The notes beneath the pieces are model-generated. The model did not search any database. It was not told the origin of the DNA and saw only the letters and a list, made by a program, of their open reading frames with translations. Shown in pieces: positions 53,708 to 63,420 of a stretch of 64,000 nucleotides of DNA. The stretch lies in NCBI GenBank assembly GCA_002435865.1, contig DIWV01000007.1, forward strand, positions 177,611 through 241,610, written 5' to 3'. The stretch comes from Cloacimonetes bacterium UBA6097. Its GTDB lineage: Bacteria; Cloacimonadota; Cloacimonadia; Cloacimonadales; Cloacimonadaceae. The stretch's first letter is position 1. Every line of letters begins with the position of its first letter. A program made the position numbers and the translations under genes.

Positions 53708-54688
53708 TTGAAAACATCAATTATCAGTGCAAACAGCATAAAAACAGATTACCGTCTGGAATTGCTCTCAACAGCAATCTATCTTTCCTATCTTGATGAG
53801 AAGAGCTTTGTCGTAAGTCAGAGTGACTTAGGTTCTTCAGCTATCAATGAGCGGTTTGCAGATTTTGTGAATCATCCTGCCGTCACGGAATATCCCAGAT
53901 TATGGGAACTTGGATTATGGTGGGGAGAAGTTCCGCGTCTTGCTCTGTTTTTAACAGATGATATTCATCTCATGGAAGAGTATAAACTGGAAGACGGATT
54001 CTATAAGATTATTGAAAATGCTTTTGATACTTTGATAGAGTATGTGGCTCACCTGCGTGATTTTGACCTGAAAAGCAATTTTCCTGACTATTACAAAACT
54101 ACCTTACAAGAAAACATGGAGTTTAGAAAAATACTAAACGATTCGATAACAAATCATCCTTATAATGAAATCCTTGAAGATTATACAGGACTAAAATTTG
54201 ATAACACACACATTGTTCTTATGAACATACTAAAGTGTTCAATCGGAGTATGGACTGGTAGTTCTGTTAATAGGAATATTTATAGTTTTTGCGGGAGTTA
54301 CTGGCTGCAGGTTGCCCAGGGTAATAAAAGTCTTGAAAGAGTGCTTTTTTCAATAATCTGGCATGAATTCCTGCATTCTGTTATTAATCCTCTGTCTGAT
54401 AATTTGTTCCCAGATGGATTGGTGACAACAGAAGAACAATCAGTATGGTATTGTGCCTTGAATGAAAGCATTATCTGGGCTATTACTCACCGCCTTTGCG
54501 TCCAAAACGATATTGTCAAAAGTTCAGACAATGCCTGGTATTTTGAAAATGCCCTACGAAACAAAGCCCCAAAGACAGAAGCTATGTATAACCTGCTGTT
54601 ACAATATGAAGCTGACAGAAAAAGCTTTAATACCATTGCAGACTTTTATCCTCAACTCCAAAAGGAATTTGGACAACCCCCTGATTAA
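53708..54688 (+). CDS. Putative zinc metallopeptidase (HExxH), DUF4932-like
   Basis: 326 residues from a TTG start with no clear ribosome site. The key motif is SIIWHEFLHSVINPL: HEFLH at 219-223 is a HExxH zinc site, and NESIIWAITHRL (E253) lies 30 residues on, where gluzincin-type enzymes place their third ligand. There is no signal peptide or membrane segment, so it is predicted cytoplasmic unless exported by another path. The resemblance to DUF4932 rests on this motif layout only. The substrate is unknown. Confidence 0.6.
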   Translation: MKTSIISANSIKTDYRLELLSTAIYLSYLDEKSFVVSQSDLGSSAINERFADFVNHPAVTEYPRLWELGLWWGEVPRLALFLTDDIHLMEEYKLEDGFYKIIENAFDTLIEYVAHLRDFDLKSNFPDYYKTTLQENMEFRKILNDSITNHPYNEILEDYTGLKFDNTHIVLMNILKCSIGVWTGSSVNRNIYSFCGSYWLQVAQGNKSLERVLFSIIWHEFLHSVINPLSDNLFPDGLVTTEEQSVWYCALNESIIWAITHRLCVQNDIVKSSDNAWYFENALRNKAPKTEAMYNLLLQYEADRKSFNTIADFYPQLQKEFGQPPD

Positions 54689-54726
54689 ATTACTCAGTTT
54701 CATACTATAATCTCAAATCAAAAACA

Positions 54727-54747
54727 AATCCGGCAGGACGATACTAT
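54727..54747 (+). repeat. Dispersed GTCC-N4-GGAC motif, copy 3
   Basis: AATCCGGCAGGACGATACTA and one more T; same family as 10301, 10365 and 63345. Confidence 0.5.
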
Positions 54748-54835
54748 GTAAACCGGTACGTAAGTGCCGGATCAGCTATCGCACTCATTCGAGTCCGCAG
54801 GTTGGAACTAAGAAGATCCTCAATTCTCTCTTATT

Positions 54836-54940
54836 AGTTGCAGTATACTTGCAGTATAGTTTCTGTATACTTGCAGTATACTTTCTGTATACTAAGATAC
54901 AGAAACTATACTGTAAATATGCTGTTAATATACTTTTGAT
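54836..54940 (+). repeat. 105-bp iterated inverted-repeat element, copy C
   Basis: Five units (AGTTGCAGTAT, ACTTGCAGTAT, AGTTTCTGTAT, ACTTGCAGTAT, ACTTTCTGTAT), centre ACTAAG (54891-54896), then four units (ATACAGAAACT, ATACTGTAAAT, ATGCTGTTAAT, ATACTTTTGAT). Same orientation and length as copy B. Confidence 0.9.
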
Positions 54941-55121
54941 ATATACATGCAATTGAGAGAGAAATAATCGGTGAATGAGAACTTCTTATGGTGTTATTAG
55001 CAATTCCTTCTGCAGATACTAAGTCTAACGCTCGTTTTATAACCATAAGTATTTAACAGATTGACGGTTATAGCCCTCTCAGGAAGATGGCGACAAATCT
55101 GAATAAAACATAGGACACAAA

Positions 55122-56930
55122 ATGCATAAAATCAAGAACATAGCCATTATAGCACACGTTGACCATGGCAAAACAACACTTGTCGATGCGATTCTTCGCC
55201 AGGCAGGTGTTTTCAGAAGTAACGAGAAACTCATAGAAAGAGTCATGGACTCTAATGACATAGAAAAAGAACGCGGAATCACTATCTTTTCCAAAAGCGC
55301 ATCACTTGTTTATAAAAATTACAAAATTAATATAGTAGATACTCCCGGTCACTCCGATTTTGGCGGTGAAGTACAGCGTATCATGAAAATGGTTGATTGC
55401 GTGCTGTTGATTGTTGATGCCTTTGAAGGTCCTATGCCCCAGACCAAGTATGTGCTCAAAAACGCTCTGGAACTGGGTCTTAAACCCATAGTCGTGATTA
55501 ATAAAATTGACCGTCATAATGCCCGTGCACACGATGTTTTAGATATGATATTTGACCTTTTCATCGAGCTGAATGCACATCATGAACAGCTTGATTTTCC
55601 TGTGATATACACTTCTGCCAAAGAAGGTTACGCAGTAAATGAACTAACCGACGAGAAAGAGAATATCTTCCCGTTGCTGGATATGATAATCAAAGAAGTT
55701 CCCGATGCGGTCGGCGATAGGAAACACCCGTTCCAGATGCTGGTTTCTGCCATAGAATATGACAATTATTTGGGGAAAATGGGCACAGGCAAGATTCAGA
55801 ACGGAGTTTTGCATCAGGGAGAAGAAGTTCTTCTGCTCAAGCGCAATGACGAGAAAAAGCTCTATAAGGTGACCAATATTTTTACTTATGACGGACTTCA
55901 CAAAAAAGAAATTAAGACCGCTTATGCCGGAGACATCATTCTGGTTGCCGGACTTGAAGACATTGATGTGGGTGAAACCGTTGCCAACAAAGACAATCCG
56001 ATTCCGCTCGAAAGCATCAGTATTGACGAGCCGACCATTGCCATAGAGTTTATGATAAACGATTCCCCGTTTCTGGGCAGAAGCGGTAAATGGGTCACTT
56101 CCAATAAGATATGGGAGCGTTTGCAAAAAGAATTGCAGACTAATGTTTCGTTGATTGTGGAAAGGACAGAATCTTCAGATACTTTTACCGTCAAAGGCAG
56201 AGGCGAACTCCAGTTGGCTATCCTGATGGAAAACATGCGCCGGGAAGGATATGAATTTGCAGTTTCCAAGCCACGCGTGATTTTTCATGAAGTTGACGGC
56301 AAACTGCTTGAACCTATTGAACTTGCGATGGTTGATTGCGGTGAGGAATTTGTCGGTAAAGTCATAGAAATGATGGGTGGCAGAAAGGGTGAGCTTATCC
56401 ATATGACCGCTGCGGTTGACGGCTATTCCCGTCTGGAATTCAAAGTTCCTGCCCGTGGTTTAATCGGCTTCAGAAACGAGTTTCTGACCGAGACACGCGG
56501 CACAGGAATCCTGAATCAGTGTTTTTTTGAATATGACAATTACAAAGGCGAAATCCAGGGTTCGGCACATGGTTCGATGGTTGCCCTGGAAACAGGAATT
56601 GCCTTGGGTTATTCCCTGAATGCTTTCCAGCCCAGAGGTTGGTTTTTTATCAATCCCAATACAGAAGTTTATGCCGGAATGATTGTGGGTCAGCACGCCA
56701 AGGAAAATGACCTTGTGATTAATGTCTGCCGTGGAAAAAAGCTCACCAATAACCGCGCTGCCGGTAAAGATGATGCCATTAAGCTTACTCCTCCGCGCAT
56801 TTTTTCTCTGGAACAGGCAATTGAATATGTCGGCGATGATGAACTGGTGGAAATTACACCTGCTGCCATCCGCATGAGAAAGAAAATCTTGCACCATACA
56901 GATAGAAAACGCAGTGAGAATAAAGAATAA
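55122..56930 (+). CDS. typA: Ribosome-associated GTPase TypA/BipA
   Basis: 602 residues of the elongation-factor GTPase family. G1 AHVDHGKT (11-18), G2 RGITI (51-55), G3 DTPGH (73-77), G4 NKID (127-130) and the G5 TSAKEG segment are intact. The C-terminal half has the TypA-specific ARGLIGFRNEFLTETRGTG and AGKDDAIKLTPPR. It binds the ribosome and aids 50S assembly under stress or low temperature. It appears to be a single-gene unit. A standard annotation with high confidence. Confidence 0.97.
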   Translation: MHKIKNIAIIAHVDHGKTTLVDAILRQAGVFRSNEKLIERVMDSNDIEKERGITIFSKSASLVYKNYKINIVDTPGHSDFGGEVQRIMKMVDCVLLIVDAFEGPMPQTKYVLKNALELGLKPIVVINKIDRHNARAHDVLDMIFDLFIELNAHHEQLDFPVIYTSAKEGYAVNELTDEKENIFPLLDMIIKEVPDAVGDRKHPFQMLVSAIEYDNYLGKMGTGKIQNGVLHQGEEVLLLKRNDEKKLYKVTNIFTYDGLHKKEIKTAYAGDIILVAGLEDIDVGETVANKDNPIPLESISIDEPTIAIEFMINDSPFLGRSGKWVTSNKIWERLQKELQTNVSLIVERTESSDTFTVKGRGELQLAILMENMRREGYEFAVSKPRVIFHEVDGKLLEPIELAMVDCGEEFVGKVIEMMGGRKGELIHMTAAVDGYSRLEFKVPARGLIGFRNEFLTETRGTGILNQCFFEYDNYKGEIQGSAHGSMVALETGIALGYSLNAFQPRGWFFINPNTEVYAGMIVGQHAKENDLVINVCRGKKLTNNRAAGKDDAIKLTPPRIFSLEQAIEYVGDDELVEITPAAIRMRKKILHHTDRKRSENKE

Positions 56931-56943
56931 AAAAAAGAATTAG

Positions 56944-57157
56944 CCACAGAATACACAGAAAAAACAGAAATTATAGAAAAGGCTTTTTCACCACAAAGAC
57001 ACAGAGACACAAAGAGTCATGTAATGACGGCATAACATAGGCTGGGGTGTTAACCCCAGTATAAGTTGCATAGAAACAATTAAACCCTTTAAGGGTGACA
57101 TAATTCAAACGCAAAGATATTTATTGCTATTTTCTGTTATTTCTGTGTGTTCTGTGG
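56944..57157. repeat. 214-bp unit with 27-bp imperfect terminal inverted repeats (CACAGA family)
   Basis: The left arm at 56944-56970 (CCACAGAATACACAGAAAAA...) matches the reverse complement of 57131-57157 at 25 of 27 positions. Between them lie GACACAGAGACACAAAG, a perfect hairpin CTGGGG-TGTTAA-CCCCAG (57042-57059) and ACCCTT/AAGGGT. No gene is inside. The rest of the spacer up to 57304 shows nothing further. Confidence 0.6.
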
Positions 57158-57304
57158 TAAAAATTCTTCTACTTTTCCTCTCAACAATTCAAATAGATAT
57201 TGACCAATATCATAAAGTCGTGTTTTAGGTTAGAAACTTGCATAAATATGTAAGATAAGGACTTGTTAACATTGATTGATGGGTTGAAACTTAAGGAAAC
57301 ATAG

Positions 57305-59815
57305 ATGAAAGAAGGCTTCATACAAAAAAACGATTATAAGAGTATATTCTTTACAGACAGGACAGGAAATGGAAAGCACGACCTGAAATCACTGTTCCTC
57401 AATCATCTGGAATATTCTCTGATTAAAGATACAACCACAATCAAAGACTGGGATGTCTATTACGCATTGTCATTGTCGCTGCGCGACAGGTTGATAGAAC
57501 GCTGGCTGCGCACCCAGTATGAATACCGCAAGCGTAATGTAAAAAAAGTGTGCTATTTATCGATGGAATTCCTGATTGGCAGGCTTCTGGGCAATGCTCT
57601 TATCAATCTTGATATGTATGACGACTGCTATGATATGCTCAAGGAAATGAGTTATAACCTGGAAGATATCGAAGAACTGGAACCTGACATGGGGCTCGGT
57701 AATGGTGGTCTGGGCAGACTGGCAGCCTGTTTTATGGACTCTCTTGCAACCCAGGAATATCCTGCTTTCGGTTATGGCATCCGTTATGAATTTGGGATAT
57801 TCAAACAACTCATTGAACAGGGCTATCAGGTGGAAGAACCTGACCACTGGCTGAAAAAAGGCTGCCCCTGGGAAATTCACAGACCGGATATTACGTATAG
57901 AGTCAGGTTTGGCGGCAGAGTCATTTCTGAAGAGCAAACAGATGGCAGATATACGCACCGTTGGGTTGACACGGAAGATATTATGGCAGTTGCCTGGGAT
58001 ATTCCGATTCCGGGATTCAGGACACATACTGTTAATAATCTCCGGCTTTGGCAGGCTACAGCAACGGATGAATTTGACTTTGACTACTTCAACAGCGGTG
58101 ACTATGTAAAAGCTGTTGAACGTAAAAACGACTCGGAAAACATCTCCAAAGTTCTTTACCCCAATGATAACCAGCATCTTGGCAAAATACTTCGCCTGAA
58201 ACAAGAGTATTTCTTTGTTTCTGCCACTCTGCAGAATATCTTTGCAGACTGGAAACTGGATAATGACAGCTTTGCGGAGTTTCCCGATAAAACAGCTATT
58301 CAACTGAATGATACACATCCTGCAATAGCCATTCCGGAAATGATGCGTATCCTCATTGATGAAAAGAAAATCAGCTTTGAAACTGCCTGGGATATTACAC
58401 GTAAAACATTTTCCTACACTAATCATACAATTCTGCCAGAAGCTCTGGAACGCTGGTCTGTTTCTTTGTTTGAAGATCTGCTTCCCAGGCATCTGATGAT
58501 AATATACCAGATAAATAATCATGTTTTAAATGAAGTGACAGACAAATATCCGGGTGATTTAAACAAGATGAATAAAATGTCTGTAATTGAAGAAGGACCG
58601 GATAAACACATTCGCATGGCACAGCTGAGCATTGCCGGAAGTCATACCATTAATGGTGTGGCAGAGCTGCACTTTAAAATACTCAAGGAAGATATCTTCC
58701 CCGATTTCTATGAAATGTGTCCCGAAAAGTTTCAGAATAAAACCAATGGTATTACCCAGCGTTTATGGCTAAGGGAATGCAATCCGCACCTGGCAAGCCT
58801 GATTTCTGAGCATATTGGCGATGGCTGGCTTACAGATTTATTCAGCATCAGAGGTATCGAAAAGTACATTGACGACCCTCAGTTTCGGGAGAATTTTGCT
58901 GAAATCAAGGGAATTAACAAAAAGAACCTGTCCAAACACATCTATAAAGAAACTGGGGTGCGTACCAATCCTGATTCAATGTTTGATATCCATGTAAAAC
59001 GGATGCATGAATATAAAAGACAGCTTCTTAATGTCCTTCAGGTTATCGCACGTTACAACAGAATTAAAGCTAATCCAAAAGGAGATTTTGTTCCACGCAC
59101 TGTAATCTTTGCAGGTAAAGCTGCGCCAGGTTATTTTGTGGCAAAGAAGATTATCAAGCTGATCAATAACATCGGCGACATCATCAATAAGGATATAGAC
59201 GTAAAAGACCGGTTGAAAGTTGTCTTTATGCCCAATTATTCTGTTTCATTGGCAGAAAAGATTATCCCTGCTGCAGATTTATCGGAACAGATATCCACTG
59301 CAGGTTATGAAGCCAGTGGAACAGGAAATATGAAGTTTGCTCTCAATGGAGCACTGACTATCGGTACTCTGGATGGTGCAAATGTGGAAATGGCAGAAGA
59401 AATCGGTGCTGAAAACATGTTTATCTTTGGAATGAAGTCAGAAGATGTGGTTGCCTTAAAACAAAATGGATATAATCCCAAAGATTATTATAACTCCGAT
59501 GCAGAGCTTAAGAAAGTTATTGATATGATTGGCCAGGACTATTTCTGCAAAGATGAACCTGGCATTTTTGACCCTATAGTGAAATCCCTTTTGCAGGATG
59601 GAGATACATTTTGCCTGCTGGCAGATTTCCGCAGTTACATGGAAATGCAGGATAAGGTTGACGAACTATATAAAACACCGGATGAATGGATTAAAAAGGC
59701 GATTATAAATGTTGCCAGAATGGGTAAGTTTTCATCCGACAGGGCAATCATCCAGTACGCAGAAGAGATATGGAATATTAAGCCGGTACATATAGAACTA
59801 ACCCATGGAGAATAA
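57305..59815 (+). CDS. glgP: Glycogen/maltodextrin phosphorylase
   Basis: 836 residues, normal for the GT35 family. VCYLSMEFLIGRLLGNALIN (about 80-100), LGNGGLGRLAACFMDSLA and the PLP site EASGTGNMKFALNGALTIGTLDGANVEM are diagnostic; the PLP Lys is K677, close to the rabbit muscle K680. It releases glucose 1-phosphate from alpha-1,4-glucans. The N-terminal phosphorylation site of animal enzymes is not evident. AAGGAA precedes the ATG. With the phosphofructokinase upstream it indicates use of stored glucan through glycolysis. Confidence 0.96.
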   Translation: MKEGFIQKNDYKSIFFTDRTGNGKHDLKSLFLNHLEYSLIKDTTTIKDWDVYYALSLSLRDRLIERWLRTQYEYRKRNVKKVCYLSMEFLIGRLLGNALINLDMYDDCYDMLKEMSYNLEDIEELEPDMGLGNGGLGRLAACFMDSLATQEYPAFGYGIRYEFGIFKQLIEQGYQVEEPDHWLKKGCPWEIHRPDITYRVRFGGRVISEEQTDGRYTHRWVDTEDIMAVAWDIPIPGFRTHTVNNLRLWQATATDEFDFDYFNSGDYVKAVERKNDSENISKVLYPNDNQHLGKILRLKQEYFFVSATLQNIFADWKLDNDSFAEFPDKTAIQLNDTHPAIAIPEMMRILIDEKKISFETAWDITRKTFSYTNHTILPEALERWSVSLFEDLLPRHLMIIYQINNHVLNEVTDKYPGDLNKMNKMSVIEEGPDKHIRMAQLSIAGSHTINGVAELHFKILKEDIFPDFYEMCPEKFQNKTNGITQRLWLRECNPHLASLISEHIGDGWLTDLFSIRGIEKYIDDPQFRENFAEIKGINKKNLSKHIYKETGVRTNPDSMFDIHVKRMHEYKRQLLNVLQVIARYNRIKANPKGDFVPRTVIFAGKAAPGYFVAKKIIKLINNIGDIINKDIDVKDRLKVVFMPNYSVSLAEKIIPAADLSEQISTAGYEASGTGNMKFALNGALTIGTLDGANVEMAEEIGAENMFIFGMKSEDVVALKQNGYNPKDYYNSDAELKKVIDMIGQDYFCKDEPGIFDPIVKSLLQDGDTFCLLADFRSYMEMQDKVDELYKTPDEWIKKAIINVARMGKFSSDRAIIQYAEEIWNIKPVHIELTHGE

Positions 59816-59877
59816 AAATTATTTAATTTAAGGCAATATGGTTCCAAAGTTATAATTTAAGTTATAGAGGGCATAAT

Positions 59878-61518
59878 ATGACAAAAATTGTCGGGGCTGT
59901 ACTTACATTCGTTTTAGCATATTGCAGTTTATACTGCAACGTTATAATCAATGAATTTCTTTATGATCCTGTTGGCACTGATACAGGCTTTGAATGGATT
60001 GAACTTTACAATAACGGAAACTTGGACATCAATCTGGAAGGTGCCGGGATACAGGTTGCAGGCTCATCCTTTACTACAGTATTTACATTTCCTCATTACA
60101 TCCTCAGGGCTCACAGATTTGTCCTGATTGGGGAAGCTAATATTACCCAGGCAGTTTTTATCACTCCGCTTGTTATGCAGAATGGGGGTGATGCTACAGA
60201 CGGTGTGGGGTTTATTTCTGCTGATGGCAGTTATACAGATACAGTCCTGTACGATAGTCCCAATACCAATGGATTGTTAAATGACTATGATGTTCCGGGA
60301 GTATCCTTTGTCCCTGATGTATCTGCAGGATATTCTTTGGCGAGAATAGTGGACGGACTGGATACCCATAACTGTGAAGCAGACTTCATTGGAGAACTAA
60401 ACCCTACTCCGGGTCTGCCAAATAATGTTCCTGTTGATTATGCCCTGGGTGAAACAGAGGTATCTTATATTGATCAGATATATACTCTTAATACAGACAT
60501 CTGGAATTACTCTTTAGCAGATAACGATACAATTACAATCAACATGCAGGTTTCCCTGAATAATCAGCTGCTGCAGTCGTTCGACATACAGCCCTTTGCT
60601 TCAGGCACAAGTCTGCACTTTTCAACACCCCTTAATGTTTCAAATCTTTCTGTTGGAATTTTATCAGTTGAGTTAGTGCTTTATAATGATGTTAATCCTG
60701 CTAATAATCTATGGACAACCCAATTGGGAGATTCGTTATTCTTTGATTTATCTATAAATGAGATTATGTACAATCCCGAAACTGATAGCCAGGAATGGAT
60801 TGAGCTGTATATTCCTCCCTGGGTATGCGATTTGCGGGAAGTCACAATAACAGATGCAGCTGAAAATTCTGTTCAGATTACTTTAAATTCTTTGTGTGTA
60901 GAATATCTTGTGTTATGCAGGGATGCATCTTTGCTGCTTACCAAATATCCCAATTGTCCTGCATACAATGTCTTGCAGGTAAGTTCACTTCCTGCTTTGA
61001 ATAATGATGGTGATATCATCATTATTAAAGACAATTATGGTATTACAATTGACTCCATGTCTTATGTCGGCGTTTCCAATAAAAAGGATATATCTTTGGA
61101 AAGACAGCTAAATGCAGATAGTACTGTTACCTGGCATTACTGTCTGGATGAAGCTAAAGCTACTCCCGGACAACATAACAGCATCGTTCCCCCGTTACCA
61201 CCAATTGAATCCGGGCACGTAAAACTAAACAGCAGTACCTTTAATCCTTTAATTGGTGAAAGCATGCATTTACAATACAACTTCAGGGATACTTCTAATA
61301 CAATCAATTGCAGTGTTTATGATTTGAAAGGCAACAAAAGGTTTACTATCGCATCCGATAAAAGTATTGGCAGTTCCGGAGAACTTATCTGGAACGGCAG
61401 GGATAATCAGGGAAAAGCTTTACCACGGGGGCTATACATCCTGCTTGTAGAAGCAAAAGACAGCACTAACCGTTACTTTCTAAGAAAACAACTTACGGTT
61501 GTTCTTGCCACAAAATAA
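59878..61518 (+). CDS. Secreted protein with two lamin-tail domains and FlgD-like sorting end
   Basis: 546 residues with a signal peptide (VGAVLTFVLAYCSLYCN). Two lamin-tail-type domains are visible: VIINEFLYDPVGTDTGFEWIELYN (about 22-175) and SINEIMYNPETDSQEWIELY (about 298-440). Each opens with the NE(F/I)(L/M)Y(D/N)P pattern. Between them lies a beta-rich linker resembling CARDB. The C-terminus resembles a FlgD-like Ig domain (VYDLKGNKRF, GELIWNGRDNQGKALPRGLYILL), but the YPNPF signature is reduced to FNPLIGES. It is exported and surface-located by inference; no enzyme motif is seen. Confidence 0.8.
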   Translation: MTKIVGAVLTFVLAYCSLYCNVIINEFLYDPVGTDTGFEWIELYNNGNLDINLEGAGIQVAGSSFTTVFTFPHYILRAHRFVLIGEANITQAVFITPLVMQNGGDATDGVGFISADGSYTDTVLYDSPNTNGLLNDYDVPGVSFVPDVSAGYSLARIVDGLDTHNCEADFIGELNPTPGLPNNVPVDYALGETEVSYIDQIYTLNTDIWNYSLADNDTITINMQVSLNNQLLQSFDIQPFASGTSLHFSTPLNVSNLSVGILSVELVLYNDVNPANNLWTTQLGDSLFFDLSINEIMYNPETDSQEWIELYIPPWVCDLREVTITDAAENSVQITLNSLCVEYLVLCRDASLLLTKYPNCPAYNVLQVSSLPALNNDGDIIIIKDNYGITIDSMSYVGVSNKKDISLERQLNADSTVTWHYCLDEAKATPGQHNSIVPPLPPIESGHVKLNSSTFNPLIGESMHLQYNFRDTSNTINCSVYDLKGNKRFTIASDKSIGSSGELIWNGRDNQGKALPRGLYILLVEAKDSTNRYFLRKQLTVVLATK

Positions 61519-61575
61519 TAGTTCTGATTTATTGTTTTATGTCAAATTGAAGCATAAAAAAGTAAAGGGGTTCTG

Positions 61576-63117
61576 ATGCTTGGGAATTCTCTGTCTTATA
61601 CAACTGTCGGCATAGATGCCAAACCGATTACGATAGAATGTGATACTGCCAATGGAATGTGGATGGTTATCATGGTTGGATTGCCTTCTGCTTCAGTAAA
61701 AGAAAGCAGCCACCGTGTGATGGCAGCAATCAAAAACTCAGGTTGGGATACTCCCAACAAGAAATACACAATCAATCTTGCACCTGCAGATTTGAAAAAA
61801 GAAAGTGCTTCCCTGGATTTATCCATTGCCATTGCTATCCTGCAAGCCCTGAAAGAACTTCCCAAGACGCAGATGGAACGGATAGGTATAGTAGGAGAAC
61901 TCTCCCTGGATGGCAATGTACGTCCCGTAAAAGGAGTCTTGCCTATTGCTATCGAAGCTAAAAAAGATAATCTTGATGCTCTGATTGTTCCTTATGAAAA
62001 TGCTGAAGAAGCTGCAATCATTGAAGGCTTGACCGTTATTCCCGTCACTTCTTTGCGTGAGACAGCAAATTACCTGATGGGCAAAGCCATTATTCCTCCC
62101 AAGACTGTAGACCGTGAAAGCATCTTTTCTGTCCTGAACGAATCTCCTGTCGATATGGCAGATGTGAAAGGGCAGTTCCAGGTCAAGCGTGCTCTGGAAG
62201 TTGCAGCGGCTGGCGGACATAATATCCTGATGATAGGACCTCCGGGCAGTGGAAAAACCATGCTTGCCAGAAGAGTTCCGACAATCTTACCTGAACTCTC
62301 GTTGGAAGAAGCGTTGGAAGCAACAAAGATACATTCTGTTACAGGACATTCCGCCAATTTTGTTAATGGTATTTTAACTAGTAGACCATTTAGATCTCCA
62401 CACCATACTATCAGCGACATCGCATTAATCGGGGGCGGAACTTTTCCCAAACCGGGAGAAGTTTCTCTTTCTCACAGGGGAGTTCTGTTTCTGGATGAAC
62501 TTCCTGAATTTAAGAGAGCAGTCCTGGAAGTGCTAAGGCAGCCTCTGGAAGATGGAGTTGTTACTATTTCGCGAGCGACGCAGAGTCTGTCTTTTCCGGC
62601 AGAGTTTAATCTGATTGCTTCTATGAATCCCTGTCCCTGCGGTTATTATGGCAGTAATATCCCGAATCATACATGCAACTGCCAGTGGGGAAGCATTGTA
62701 AGATACAGAACCAAGATATCCGGTCCTCTTCTGGATAGGATTGATATACATGTGGAAGTTCCGGCTGTTACTTATGCAGATTTGAGTTCTCTGCCTACAG
62801 GTGAAACTTCAGTTCAAATCAGGAAGCGTGTTAATGAAGCACGTGCAATCCAACGTGCCCGATTCAAGACTGAGAAGATATTCTGTAATGCCCAGATGAC
62901 TTCCAAAGTCTCCAAAAAGCATTGCCAGCTTACTCCTGAAAGCCATTCACTGCTGCAGAATGCCATTGACCATATGGGTTACTCTGCCCGTGTCTTTGAC
63001 CGTATTCTAAAAGTCTCACGCACCATTGCTGACCTGGAAGGCAGCGATAACATAAAACCCGAACACTTAAGCGAAGCTATCCAATACAGGACATTAGACC
63101 GTAAATTTTGGGAGTAG
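61576..63117 (+). CDS. comM: YifB/ComM family AAA+ ATPase (Mg-chelatase-like)
   Basis: 513 residues. The N-terminal LonC-like domain (VGIDAKPITIECDT, VGLPSASVKES) is followed by Walker A GPPGSGKT (221-228), Walker B VLFLDE (303-308) and the family Cys cluster NPCPCGYYG...CNC (C353, C355, C367, C369), then a C-terminal Mg-chelatase domain (SARVFDRILKVSRTIADLEG). ComM homologues are branch-migration helicases that help integrate DNA in natural transformation. No other competence gene is in view. AAAGGGG precedes the ATG. Confidence 0.93.
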   Translation: MLGNSLSYTTVGIDAKPITIECDTANGMWMVIMVGLPSASVKESSHRVMAAIKNSGWDTPNKKYTINLAPADLKKESASLDLSIAIAILQALKELPKTQMERIGIVGELSLDGNVRPVKGVLPIAIEAKKDNLDALIVPYENAEEAAIIEGLTVIPVTSLRETANYLMGKAIIPPKTVDRESIFSVLNESPVDMADVKGQFQVKRALEVAAAGGHNILMIGPPGSGKTMLARRVPTILPELSLEEALEATKIHSVTGHSANFVNGILTSRPFRSPHHTISDIALIGGGTFPKPGEVSLSHRGVLFLDELPEFKRAVLEVLRQPLEDGVVTISRATQSLSFPAEFNLIASMNPCPCGYYGSNIPNHTCNCQWGSIVRYRTKISGPLLDRIDIHVEVPAVTYADLSSLPTGETSVQIRKRVNEARAIQRARFKTEKIFCNAQMTSKVSKKHCQLTPESHSLLQNAIDHMGYSARVFDRILKVSRTIADLEGSDNIKPEHLSEAIQYRTLDRKFWE

Positions 63118-63236
63118 TCAGGTAGTATTAGCTTTAGATAGAATCAACTTTCCTTTTTGTTTCTAAGTAATACATTTCTCGCTGGACAGTCCTTTTTTAC
63201 TTTTTAGTCAATCTAATGGATATTGAACAGAGATGT

Positions 63237-63273
63237 AAGGGGTATCTAAGGGGTTAGCCCTTAGATACCCCTT
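63237..63273. repeat. 37-bp perfect palindrome, copy 2
   Basis: All 37 bases equal 18819-18855. An extra AGATACCCCTT follows (63274-63284), and a further outer pair AGATG...CATCT surrounds it. Confidence 0.9.
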
Positions 63274-63344
63274 AGATACCCCTTCCATCTCCAACGGATC
63301 AAGCAAGGATTATTAATCACAGAATAATCCAGAGTATTATAAGG

Positions 63345-63370
63345 ATAGTGCCGTCCTGCCGGACTCAAAT
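63345..63370 (-). repeat. Dispersed GTCC-N4-GGAC motif, copy 4 (reverse)
   Basis: On the minus strand it reads ATTTGAGTCCGGCAGGACGG and then CACTAT, the fullest match to the family of 10301-10320. Confidence 0.5.
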
Positions 63371-63420
63371 TGTTTGTTGCTATTTCACAAAACTTACGTT
63401 CCCGGATGAGCAGTACTGCA

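Larger units (their letters stand above)
54689..55121. other. Intergenic region upstream of typA
   Basis: Contains one GTCC/GGAC-family motif, a CCGGTAC-GTAA-GTGCCGG hairpin (about 54754-54771) and the third 105-bp iterated element. The stretch 54950-55121 presumably contains the typA promoter, but none stands out. Confidence 0.55.
63118..63420. other. Convergent intergenic region with palindromic repeats
   Basis: Contains the second copy of the 37-bp palindrome and one reversed GTCC/GGAC motif. No gene or clear terminator otherwise; the palindrome could serve as a bidirectional transcription stop. Confidence 0.5.

Noticed and set aside
54741..54810. tRNA-like sequence (ATTCGAGTCC wording)
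   Set aside because: No acceptor or anticodon stem can be drawn around it; it is part of repeat-rich spacer DNA.
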